DNA of 22,905 bases from NCBI GenBank assembly GCA_036397475.1, contig DASWIV010000291.1, positions 1-22,905 on the forward strand. The letters run 5' to 3'. Origin of the DNA: DASWIV01 sp036397475 (GTDB taxonomy: Bacteria; JAJVIF01; JAPKYR01). Numbering within the stretch: the stretch's first letter is position 1; each line of letters starts with the position of its first letter. Made by a program: the position numbers and the translations under genes. Below, piece by piece: positions 1 to 7,275 of this stretch. The notes beneath the pieces were generated by a model. It searched no databases. It saw only the letters and a list, made by a program, of their open reading frames with translations, and was not told the DNA's origin.

Positions 1-1727
1 TAGCCAGGCACAGGGGTGAAACCGTTCATGTCGATCAATGTCCAGGTGTAGCTGAGACTCTGACCCGGATCAGGGTCGGTTGCGGTCACCGAATAGGTTT
101 CAGTTCCAAGAATCAATGGATCAGTCTTGCCGTCCACACCGGAACTGATAATCGGTGCCGTATTCATTTTTATCGGGTACGGACCTCCATGGGTGATATC
201 GGTTCCATCATTCACAAAAACATGAATATCATAATTTCCAGGCAGATACGTTGACCAGTCAATCGGCATGGTAACGAAATTTGTGAAGTTCGGAGGCTGT
301 CCATCATCGCAGATGTACCATTCGAAAGTGTGAGTGTCGCCCGGGTCGAGATCCGTGAATAGTGCGGTATAAGTAACTGCCGTATCGAAATAATCGACTG
401 GAGATTTATAAAATCCTCCGCCGATGATGTCGTCTTCAATTCCGTAAACATACGGCGGATAATTGAACAAACCGGGATTCACCGGCACATCGTATTTAAA
501 ATACGCAGCCAGTGGATCGTCACCGGCATCGTTGGGGACGCCGAAATTATTATTGTGGTTCCAGGTATCGAGTTCGGCGATCAGGATAAAATTCTGCCCG
601 TCGATTCCATCGACATAATCGGATTCGATCTCGACATGAAAAGTTGAATAAACCTCATTCCCCCCTACAGTTATCATATTTGAACTGTCGAGGGGAATCA
701 CGGAATTCAATACAGAAGATTCAAGTTTCAGATTGTAATCGTTCTGGATAGTTGAAATTACCGCTCCCCAGTCGAAAAGGCTGAAATCGAATATTAGATA
801 TCCGCCGTTATTGGACGGTCCCTCATAATATAAACCCTCAAGAACTGAAACCGAAGCCACTACCGGCTCCGGTGCGTTCGCAGGATGCATCTCCTCGGAT
901 TCACCTTTCCAGCTTGCAATGATGGCGTAATTGAAACTTACGTCATTGTCGCTGGGGAAACGGATATAATAATTCCTTGTATTTGTTACACCATCGGAGA
1001 AGGCTCCGAAGTTATCGGTTGTCGTACAGAAATCAAACGCATTTTCGCCTGGGGCAAGTCCATCCGCAAAATATTTGTACGGATTCAAGGTAGCCGTTCC
1101 GCTGTATCCCGATGTCGCAAAAATTCCGGGAGTGTAACCGAACAAGCCGGGTTTCTGGAATTCGGTCGGATTGTACCAGCGGGTGTAGCCGTCGGGACCT
1201 CCGCCTGGAAGATCACCGGGGAAAGTATTGGGCTCCGGGTCGTCAAGCATGGTCTGGAAATCGCCACCGCCCGCGTAAACCACAGCAGGATTGTACATCA
1301 GCGGTTTATTTCCGTCGCCGATAAATACACCCCGGACGTCGTACCCCTTGTACTGTGGCAGTGCAGCGAATGGATGTGTGATCCCTACGTTGATGTCTAC
1401 ATCAATATACTGGGTTTTTACTGTCGTATCGAGAATTTCAAATGAAAGATTTGCCGGGCTCTGGTTGACGAACTGGACCACATTCGCCGTGAACATGAGA
1501 TTCCTGTTTGGCGTTGCGGTTGCCGTGCCGGATTCAATGTCTATTGTGACATCATAAAATCCCCACAGAGCCTGATTGCCATTCTTCAACTTGTCTGGCG
1601 CAGTTGATTCACCAGCCAATCCCGGTGTAGTCGGGAAAGAATTATTATCTGAATTCCCCCCGGAACAGCTAACCATCATCAAAAACAGGAAAATTAATGC
1701 TATACATGGCAGCACTCTGGAAGTCAT
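1..1727 (-). CDS. Secreted lipoprotein with ITHPF/DVRG family module and PKD/Ig-like repeats (partial, C-terminus outside window)
   Basis: The minus-strand frame is open without a stop from 1727 to the window edge (575 residues seen). The ATG at 1727 follows GGAGG at a 5-nt spacing, so it is preferred over the in-frame ATG at 1739. The N-terminus is a signal peptide of hydrophobic residues 8-19 ending in MVSC with Cys21, a plausible though imperfect lipobox, followed by a Gly/Asn/Ser-rich linker. A family module follows: ITHPF at residues 116-120, then GYDVRG, DGYT, FGYTPGIFA and NPYKYF. All of these have counterparts in the minus-strand gene at the right edge. The visible C-terminal part has at least two repeats resembling PKD or cadherin-like Ig folds (TDLDPGDTHTFEWYI and ATDPDPGQSLSYTWT). 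I do not recognise a named family. Inference: an outer-membrane-anchored or surface lipoprotein with binding or scaffold modules. Export is well supported; function is unknown. Confidence 0.85.
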   Translation of the reverse strand, partial: MTSRVLPCIALIFLFLMMVSCSGGNSDNNSFPTTPGLAGESTAPDKLKNGNQALWGFYDVTIDIESGTATATPNRNLMFTANVVQFVNQSPANLSFEILDTTVKTQYIDVDINVGITHPFAALPQYKGYDVRGVFIGDGNKPLMYNPAVVYAGGGDFQTMLDDPEPNTFPGDLPGGGPDGYTRWYNPTEFQKPGLFGYTPGIFATSGYSGTATLNPYKYFADGLAPGENAFDFCTTTDNFGAFSDGVTNTRNYYIRFPSDNDVSFNYAIIASWKGESEEMHPANAPEPVVASVSVLEGLYYEGPSNNGGYLIFDFSLFDWGAVISTIQNDYNLKLESSVLNSVIPLDSSNMITVGGNEVYSTFHVEIESDYVDGIDGQNFILIAELDTWNHNNNFGVPNDAGDDPLAAYFKYDVPVNPGLFNYPPYVYGIEDDIIGGGFYKSPVDYFDTAVTYTALFTDLDPGDTHTFEWYICDDGQPPNFTNFVTMPIDWSTYLPGNYDIHVFVNDGTDITHGGPYPIKMNTAPIISSGVDGKTDPLILGTETYSVTATDPDPGQSLSYTWTLIDMNGFTPVPG

Positions 1728-1806
1728 GCCATCCTCCATAAAGAGTAATTGATCTGAAACCTTCTATTTATGTTGGATTCGATTAATCCCTACGTTCGTA
1801 CAAAAC

Positions 1807-1831
1807 ATAAATCGATAACGATTTATATAAT
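1807..1831. promoter_or_regulatory. Palindrome overlapping a consensus -10 in the divergent intergenic region
   Basis: The 1740-2005 stretch separates the divergent lipoprotein gene and the epimerase gene. It holds a perfect 8-bp inverted repeat, ATAAATCG-ATAA-CGATTTAT (1807-1826), whose right arm runs into TATAAT at 1826-1831 on the + strand. TATAAA can also be read on the minus strand across 1822-1827. No convincing -35 lies 16-18 nt upstream of the TATAAT. A TTGACT at 1957-1962 lies nearer the epimerase but has only a poor -10 partner. The arrangement could be an operator over a divergent promoter, or a chance palindrome in AT-rich DNA. Confidence 0.3.
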
Positions 1832-2005
1832 TTCAGACTATGCAATTATATTAAGTTTATGGAACTAAGACAATCAAAATCGCCTTCTGATGAAAAATTT
1901 CCGGGTCATTTAAATTTCAATTACTTCCCAGTATTTATGTTATCGGCAGGTTTGAATTGACTCTTACCAGAAAATGAGTACCGTATCCTCCCCGTAAGGT
2001 TGCTC

Positions 2006-3193
2006 ATGGCTAACAGTTCCGCCATACCCACGGTTCTTTCTGTCTACGGGACCAGGCCCGACGCTATAAAAATGGCGCCTGTCGCGCTGGAACTAAACCA
2101 TCGCGATACAATTAACCACGTCTCGTGTGTCACGGCACAGCATCGCCAGATGCTCGACCAGGTCCTCGAATTATTTGAACTCAAACCTGAATACGACCTG
2201 GACATAATGAAGGAACGGCAGACACTTGAGGAGATCGCCGGACGTGTGCTGGTGGAGCTTCCCAAAGTACTCGATGAAGTGAAACCGGATATTGTCCTCG
2301 TTCACGGCGATACATCTACAGCCTTCATTTCAGCCCTCAGCACATATTACAGGGGATTCAGGGTTGGACACGTCGAAGCCGGACTTCGGACACCGAATCT
2401 CTACATCCCCTTCCCCGAGGAAGCAAACAGGCGATTAATCGATACGATTTGTTCGCTGCATTTATCTCCGACTGAAACCGGACGTGAAGCACTGCTGAAT
2501 GAAAATTCGCCGGAGTCTGGAATTTTTGTTACAGGGAACACGGTTGTCGATGCTTTTTTATATACAGTGGAGAAGGCAAAAAATTATCCCCTGCCCGAGC
2601 CTCTCGATGAATTGGAACCGGGAAAGATCATTACCATAACTGCTCATCGACGTGAGTCGTGGGGCGAGGACCTCGCGTCAATCGCAAGAGCGCTCGCCGA
2701 TATCGCAGGAAAATACCAGGATTTTTCACTTGTGTTTCCGATTCACATGAATCCGATTGTAAGAGAGTCGATGCTTCCATTAATCGAGGGGATGAAAAAC
2801 CTCATTATCACTGAGCCGCTGGATTATCTGAGTTTTGTCGGCCTGATGAGCAAATCGTATATGATCCTGACCGACTCCGGCGGAATTCAGGAGGAAGCGC
2901 CGTCGCTGGGGATTCCGGTTCTTGTTATGAGAGACGTAACCGAGAGACAGGAAGGAATCGACGCCGGCTGCCTTGAACTCGTCGGGACAAATGCCGAATA
3001 CATCGTTGAACGGGCAGGAAGGCTTCTTTCCGATTCATCGGCGCATGAAGCCATGTCGAATGCGTCGAATCCTTACGGCGACGGAAAAGCGTCATGGAGA
3101 ATCGGGAATATACTGGAAAAATTCCTGTCTGGTGAAGAAATTAATGTTAACGAGCGCTTCGATGACAAATACCATTTTAATCCTGCGGAATAG
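2006..3193 (+). CDS. wecB: UDP-N-acetylglucosamine 2-epimerase (non-hydrolysing)
   Basis: This 395-residue protein has the full layout of the non-hydrolysing UDP-GlcNAc 2-epimerase family, a GT-B-like two-domain fold. The family interconverts UDP-GlcNAc and UDP-ManNAc in the cytoplasm for surface polysaccharides. Visible blocks: YGTRPDAIKMAP near residues 14-25, VHGDTSTAF (99-107), HVEAGLRT (122-129), FPEEANRRLID (136-146), TAHRRESWG (212-220), TDSGGIQEEAPS (289-300) and RDVTERQE (309-316). The last block usually reads TERPE, so Gln replaces the common Pro. I chose ATG 2006, with AAGG six nt upstream, over an in-frame TTG at 2000. The family is about 360-390 residues, so length fits. The antiporter starts 17 nt downstream, suggesting co-transcription, but no other sugar-nucleotide genes are visible. 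Confidence 0.93.
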   Translation: MANSSAIPTVLSVYGTRPDAIKMAPVALELNHRDTINHVSCVTAQHRQMLDQVLELFELKPEYDLDIMKERQTLEEIAGRVLVELPKVLDEVKPDIVLVHGDTSTAFISALSTYYRGFRVGHVEAGLRTPNLYIPFPEEANRRLIDTICSLHLSPTETGREALLNENSPESGIFVTGNTVVDAFLYTVEKAKNYPLPEPLDELEPGKIITITAHRRESWGEDLASIARALADIAGKYQDFSLVFPIHMNPIVRESMLPLIEGMKNLIITEPLDYLSFVGLMSKSYMILTDSGGIQEEAPSLGIPVLVMRDVTERQEGIDAGCLELVGTNAEYIVERAGRLLSDSSAHEAMSNASNPYGDGKASWRIGNILEKFLSGEEINVNERFDDKYHFNPAE

Positions 3194-3210
3194 GGCTTAC
3201 GGTAAATTCA

Positions 3211-4749
3211 ATGCATCATAATGTGATTGAAATATTTCTGTTTCTGACCGTAGTGATTGTAACCGCGAAAGGAGCCGGGTGGCTGTCGACAAAGATCGGC
3301 CAGCCCGCGGTACTGGGAGAAATTCTCGCCGGGCTCCTTCTTGGTCCGACATTGCTTGGGGTCGCTACTCTTCCGTTGTTCCCCGAGTCCAGGTCTCAGG
3401 ACAATCAGCATGCGGAGCAGCAGATCGCACTTGAACAGTTGATCAACGACTACGCAGCCTCCGAAGAAATATCTTATGAAGAAGCTGAGCATGTAGTTCT
3501 GGATGAGCTTGAGAAGGATGTTGCGGATTACATCGAGGGAGCGGAGATTACATCCGGATTGAGCGATGAGTATCGCCGGAGGATATCCGACATCGCCACA
3601 TCCGAATTTCATCACGCCGCGTTGGAAAAAAAATCGTTCCTGGAAGATTTTATTAAGGTGCTGGCGGAGATTGGCGTCCTTTTCCTCATGTTCATGGCGG
3701 GAATTGAAACAGACCTAGCGACAATGAAACGTGTCGGGAAAGTAGCGCTTGGAGCGGCAGCAGGCGGGGTGATAGCGCCATTCATCCTTGGATTCGGGGT
3801 AACCGTTCTTATGATCCCGCAGTTCGGAATTTATACAGCGATCTTCACCGGGACAATTTTATGCGCGACCTCGGTCAGCATCTCTGCCCAGACATTAAAG
3901 GAACTCGGAGCGCTTAACAGTAAGGAAGGAACCACAATCCTTGGCGCGGCGGTTATCGACGATGTATTGGGAATCATACTCCTGTCGCTCGTCATTGCGT
4001 TCAACCCGTCGTCAGGCGGCAACGGGAACGCGTTCCCAAAGATGTATGAAACACTGACCCTCTGGATCAATTCCACAACCGGACTTGAAGGAACGCCTGC
4101 AAGCGTTGTCGGAATAGTGCTCCTGCTCATATCAATTGTTCTGTTTTTTGTAATGTTCTACGCATTTGGTTCGATGTATTTCCAGAAAATGCTCACATGG
4201 GCTGAGAGGCTTCCGATAAGCGAACCCAGGCTCGCTATTTCGATTGCGCTCGGATTGCTGTTCGCATGGGCTGCCGAATATATTGGAGCTGTAGCAGCGA
4301 TCACCGGAACATACCTCGCGGGGGTTTTGATTGGCCAGACATCGCACCGTCACGATATCGAACACCGGTTGGGAATATTGACCTACAGTTTCTTCGTCCC
4401 GATATTTTTCATAAATATAGGGCTTGAAGCGAATGCCCGACAGCTTGGCGGAGATATGCTTCCATTTACCATTGTGATTTGCGTGGTGGCAATTCTCGCG
4501 AAAATTGTCGGCTCGCTTGTCGGGGCAAAAGCTACGGGCTTTAACTTTATGGAGTCACTCAGGGTTGGAACAGGGATGGTCAGCCGTGGCGAGGTGGGAT
4601 TGATCGTAGCGTCGGTTGGACTTTCGGCGGGGATTATCGGACAGGAAGAATTTTCGGTAATGATCGTTATGGTTCTGGTAACTACACTGGTCACACCGAT
4701 AATGCTGCGGTTCGTTTTTCCCAGGAAGGAACCAAACAGGAAAGAATAA
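3211..4749 (+). CDS. CPA2-family cation/proton antiporter (NapA/KefB-like) with a long acidic loop insert
   Basis: This is a 512-residue polytopic inner-membrane protein of the Na+/H+ exchanger superfamily. It begins with the family pattern GQPAVLGEILAGLLLGPTLLG (residues 30-50) and continues with LMFMAGIETDL (159-169), CATSVSISAQTLKELGAL and GAAVIDDVLGI. The adjacent acidic pair Asp250-Asp251 corresponds to the DD/ND ion-binding motif of NapA-type exchangers; KefC-type proteins carry QD there. The protein ends just after the membrane domain (VFPRKEPNRKE), so it lacks the RCK/TrkA-N domain of full-length Kef proteins. Oddity: residues about 58-146, between the second and third hydrophobic segments, form a soluble Glu/Asp-rich insert where family members usually have a short loop. 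The start has only a weak ribosome-binding site. The PII-like gene downstream hints at regulated transport. Ion specificity (Na+ or K+) cannot be read from sequence. Confidence 0.88.
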   Translation: MHHNVIEIFLFLTVVIVTAKGAGWLSTKIGQPAVLGEILAGLLLGPTLLGVATLPLFPESRSQDNQHAEQQIALEQLINDYAASEEISYEEAEHVVLDELEKDVADYIEGAEITSGLSDEYRRRISDIATSEFHHAALEKKSFLEDFIKVLAEIGVLFLMFMAGIETDLATMKRVGKVALGAAAGGVIAPFILGFGVTVLMIPQFGIYTAIFTGTILCATSVSISAQTLKELGALNSKEGTTILGAAVIDDVLGIILLSLVIAFNPSSGGNGNAFPKMYETLTLWINSTTGLEGTPASVVGIVLLLISIVLFFVMFYAFGSMYFQKMLTWAERLPISEPRLAISIALGLLFAWAAEYIGAVAAITGTYLAGVLIGQTSHRHDIEHRLGILTYSFFVPIFFINIGLEANARQLGGDMLPFTIVICVVAILAKIVGSLVGAKATGFNFMESLRVGTGMVSRGEVGLIVASVGLSAGIIGQEEFSVMIVMVLVTTLVTPIMLRFVFPRKEPNRKE

Positions 4750-4798
4750 GTCTTAAAAGTAATTGAAAATTCACCGTGATGTGAATCGGAGGATAATT

Positions 4799-5149
4799 AT
4801 GTATCTCCTGGTAATAATTCTTGATAATTACACACATCTTCAGGAAGTTCTGACAAGGTTTCGCGACGCCGGAGTTATGGGAGCGACCGTGATCCAGTCT
4901 GCCGGAATGGGTAAAACGTCCCTGTATTCATCGGACGCCCCGTTGATCGCAACCATGTCCCGGATGTTTGAGAGAAATGCCGTGAATAACCATACCGTAC
5001 TTTCCGTGATCAAAACCCGGGAGACATTGCAACAGGCAATGGATGCTGTGGTCGAGGTAGTTGGAGATATGAGTGTACCAGATAAGGGAATTATGTTTTC
5101 CCTGCAGATTGAAAACGTGGTCGGATTCATGGATCCCGAAAATGGCTGA
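4799..5149 (+). CDS. PII-like signalling protein (GlnB superfamily fold)
   Basis: This 116-residue protein starts at ATG 4799, preceded by GGAGG with a six-nt spacer; a longer in-frame reading from 4763 lacks such a site. The pattern fits PII-like trimeric regulators: an initial hydrophobic strand (YLLVIILDN), a helix (LQEVLTRFRDAGV), then GATVIQSAGMGKT, and later TVLSVIKTRE, a helix, and a final strand FSLQIENVVGFM. It lacks the canonical T-loop uridylylation sequence and the full BCD signature of classical GlnB/GlnK, so it looks like a divergent PII-like branch. It lies 49 nt after the antiporter, and atpZ overlaps its end by 8 nt. Inference: it senses a nucleotide or metabolite and controls the antiporter, as other PII-like proteins control neighbouring transporters. 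Confidence 0.72.
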   Translation: MYLLVIILDNYTHLQEVLTRFRDAGVMGATVIQSAGMGKTSLYSSDAPLIATMSRMFERNAVNNHTVLSVIKTRETLQQAMDAVVEVVGDMSVPDKGIMFSLQIENVVGFMDPENG

Positions 5150-5423
5150 TACGGAAGAAGGAAAAGATTCAGGGGAAGATCGGGAAAAGGAATCCGGGAG
5201 AAAACCCCCAAAAACTTACTTAGGCAAAAAGATACAAAATGCCGCGATGATGTCGACTGCGAATATCATCATCGCATATCCGCTTGTCGGGTTTGGAGTT
5301 GGCTGGCTGCTGGTCAGATACCTCCATTTCCCCGACTGGGTCATGGTTGTAACGATGATTCTAGGGCTCGTACAGGGAATACGTGAGATTTTGAACATAA
5401 GCCGGAGAATGGGCGATAATTAA
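5142..5423 (+). CDS. atpZ: AtpZ/AtpI-type small membrane protein (F0F1 ATPase 'gene 1' family)
   Basis: This 93-residue protein starts at ATG 5142, overlapping the stop of the PII-like gene by 8 nt, which implies translational coupling. Its first 30 residues are highly charged (acidic then Lys/Arg-rich). Two hydrophobic helices follow at about residues 39-59 (containing AYPLVGFGVGWLL) and 66-84 (VMVVTMILGLVQGIREI). The Gly-rich first helix, short loop with Asp65, and second helix ending in a basic tail match the AtpZ (ATPase_gene1) family. That family is encoded just ahead of many atp operons and has been linked to synthase assembly or cation transport. The location, one gene before atpI and atpB, supports the call. 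About 200 nt and a promoter candidate separate it from atpI, so it may belong to the antiporter transcript. Confidence 0.75.
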   Translation: MADTEEGKDSGEDREKESGRKPPKTYLGKKIQNAAMMSTANIIIAYPLVGFGVGWLLVRYLHFPDWVMVVTMILGLVQGIREILNISRRMGDN

Positions 5424-5520
5424 TCGATTCTAATATATAACGGTGGTTACAAATCCCTTTATTCAATAGTGTTTCACGGATGTGGCAGTTAAAATCGTGA
5501 AAAAAGAGACAATCAGGCGA

Positions 5521-5549
5521 TTGACTTACGGATTTCGCTGTGGCATATT
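5521..5549 (+). promoter_or_regulatory. Candidate sigma70-type promoter for the ATP synthase cluster
   Basis: The 203-nt gap between atpZ and atpI holds TTGACT (5521-5526, five of six matches to the -35 consensus). After a 17-nt spacer comes CATATT (5544-5549, four of six matches to the -10), preceded by TGG, which supplies the TGn extension. Transcription would begin near 5556 and give a leader of about 70 nt before atpI. This is the best-formed promoter between the antiporter genes and the atp genes. The rest of the gap holds short inverted repeats (AAACC/GGTTT near 5591-5608) but no open reading frame I would support. Confidence 0.52.
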
Positions 5550-5626
5550 CCCCCTCTTGTGAGAATAAAACCGGTTCAGGTTCCTTTTGAAACCTTAAAT
5601 TCGGTTTAAATAGATAATCGGGATCG

Positions 5627-6064
5627 ATGTTTTCTGGAGTGTTACGTTTGTACGGATTGGATTCGGGAATCATCAGGAAGATATATTTATTCGGCGCGAT
5701 TCTGACGGTGATGGCATTTGCCATATGCCAGAATCTGCTGGGAATTGACCTCGCGGTCGGAGTTCTGATCGGCGGGACTTTCGGCATTCTTAACACATGG
5801 TTGATCGAGCTTCTGGTAAAAGACTGGCTTACTCCGGAAAAAAGAGATAAACGCAGGTTACTTATCGCGTTTGCCATCAAATTCCCAATTATACTTGCGA
5901 TTGGATTTATCGCTCTGGGTAGTGGATGGATAAATCTGGAAGGATTCGCGGTCGGATTCACGGTGTTCATCGTCTCAATAGTATTCGCTGCTTTGTTTAA
6001 TCAATCGTTTATTTCATTAATTGGACGCAGGGAACCATTTACCGGGGGCGTCGAAAAACGGTGA
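5627..6064 (+). CDS. atpI: ATP synthase subunit I (AtpI-like accessory membrane protein)
   Basis: The 145-residue product has four hydrophobic segments (about residues 16-37, 41-63, 77-97 and 103-127). The central GVLIGGTFGILNTWLI and basic loop KRDKRRLL are typical of the ATP-synt_I family, which precedes atpB in many operons and is thought to help c-ring assembly. Sequence conservation in this family is low, so position directly before atpB is an important part of the evidence. The stop overlaps the atpB start by 4 nt. The start is uncertain: ATG 5627 has a weak ribosome-binding site, while the in-frame TTG at 5648 has GGAG eight nt upstream and would give a protein seven residues shorter. 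Confidence 0.7.
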   Translation: MFSGVLRLYGLDSGIIRKIYLFGAILTVMAFAICQNLLGIDLAVGVLIGGTFGILNTWLIELLVKDWLTPEKRDKRRLLIAFAIKFPIILAIGFIALGSGWINLEGFAVGFTVFIVSIVFAALFNQSFISLIGRREPFTGGVEKR

Positions 6065-6906
6065 TAAATCTATACTCATTCATACTCGCAGCCGGGCACG
6101 AATTGGAAGAAGCGGTTGAACACGCGGCAAACGGCGAAGGCGGAGGCGGCCATGAAGGCGGCAATGAGCACCTTTTCAATATCGTCCACTTCGCCTCAGA
6201 AGCACTGCATCAACAATGGATCGCAGATTGGATCAATGTTATCTATAGTTTCTTGATCATGATAATGATCCTGATTGTATTTGCCATGGTGGCAAAGAAC
6301 ATGCAGAGGATTCCCGGTCGATTCCAGAATTTTATCGAGTTATTATTCGGCGCATTTGAAGGTTTAGTAACAGATACACTTGGACACAAAAACGGTAGAG
6401 CTTTTCTGCCCTTAATTGGTACACTTTTCATCTATATACTTATTATGAACCTGAACGGCCTGATACCCGTAATTGGCCATTCCCCTTCGGCAAGCCTCAA
6501 CATCACCCTGTCGCTTGCACTATTTGTTTTCTTAACGGTTCATGCTCATGGCATCAGGGAAATGGGACTTGGTGGTTATTTAAAACATTATGCCGGCTGG
6601 CCGTCCCACGGTAAACCTACCGGGATTGATATAGCGCTAACTCCCCTGATGTTTCCATTGCATATTATTGGTGAGCTTGCCAAGCCGGTGAGTTTATCCC
6701 TTCGACTTTTCGGTAATATCACCGGTGAAGACGTATTAATATTCATCTTCGTAACCCTGCTGGGATCTACTGTAGTCTGGTTCATCCCGTTGCAGTTTTT
6801 CATGTATCCGATAGCATTGCTGGGCAACACAATCCAGGCGACAGTTTTCGCCATGCTCAGCATGATATATATTCTCACCATGAGTCATCATGGAGAGGAA
6901 CATTAA
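6061..6906 (+). CDS. atpB: F-type ATP synthase subunit a
   Basis: This is the 281-residue membrane stator subunit that forms the proton half-channels against the c-ring. It starts at GTG 6061, overlapping the atpI stop in GTGATAA. The diagnostic block GELAKPVSLSLRLFGNITGED contains Arg215, equivalent to the essential E. coli aArg210. Other family blocks are FLPLIGTLFIYILIMNLNGL and PLQFFMYPIALLGNTIQATVFAMLS. Hydrophobic segments fit the usual five- to six-helix topology. Oddity: residues 12-50 form a polar N-terminal stretch with six His, a run of four Gly (27-30) and several Glu. Such a stretch would normally face the periplasm in this subunit. The protein ends in a short HHGEEH tail. Confidence 0.96.
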   Translation: MINLYSFILAAGHELEEAVEHAANGEGGGGHEGGNEHLFNIVHFASEALHQQWIADWINVIYSFLIMIMILIVFAMVAKNMQRIPGRFQNFIELLFGAFEGLVTDTLGHKNGRAFLPLIGTLFIYILIMNLNGLIPVIGHSPSASLNITLSLALFVFLTVHAHGIREMGLGGYLKHYAGWPSHGKPTGIDIALTPLMFPLHIIGELAKPVSLSLRLFGNITGEDVLIFIFVTLLGSTVVWFIPLQFFMYPIALLGNTIQATVFAMLSMIYILTMSHHGEEH

Positions 6907-6957
6907 TAACTCTGAAAAATATCCGAAATGAAGAGATTCTCAAGGAGGAATTATTAA

Positions 6958-7239
6958 ATGGATATCAGTTTTGGAATCGGCTTCGCAGGTCCAATCGGAA
7001 TTGGACTAGCCGCGATTGGTAGTGGAATCGGCCTGGGACAGGCCGTTAATGGAGCTTTGAACGCCATCGGACGTCAGCCCGAGGCGGCAGGCCAGATTCA
7101 GACCACCATGATCATTGGTGCCGCCCTTATCGAAGCGCTCACCATCTACGCGTTCGTAGCGTTCTTTATGGGACAGGGTCTTGCAAAAGCTACTATCGAT
7201 GGAGCAATCCAGGTAGGCCTTGCTGCTGCTGGGGGCTAA
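6958..7239 (+). CDS. atpE: F-type ATP synthase subunit c (proton-type ring subunit)
   Basis: This 93-residue hairpin protein forms the rotor ring. It starts at ATG 6958 behind a strong AAGGAGG. The first helix carries the Gly-rich motif AAIGSGIGLGQAVNGAL, the loop is GRQPEA (residues 38-43), and the second helix is GAALIEALTIYAFVAFF with the ion-binding Glu59. The residues after the Glu read Ala-Leu-Thr-Ile-Tyr. The Ser/Thr pair directly after the Glu in Na+-binding rings such as that of Ilyobacter is absent, and EALTIY matches the chloroplast H+-type ring. I infer proton coupling. Length and two-helix topology are normal. The 51-nt gap before it may allow the separate high translation often needed for c. 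Confidence 0.96.
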   Translation: MDISFGIGFAGPIGIGLAAIGSGIGLGQAVNGALNAIGRQPEAAGQIQTTMIIGAALIEALTIYAFVAFFMGQGLAKATIDGAIQVGLAAAGG

Positions 7240-7275
7240 ATCGATTCAGGAATTCGAGAATAAAGGAGATCCATA

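Noticed and set aside
885..1445. 186-residue + strand open frame opposite the left-edge lipoprotein
   Set aside because: The minus strand there encodes a continuous lipoprotein homologous to the gene at 21891-22905, and the + frame has no recognisable domain or ribosome-binding site.
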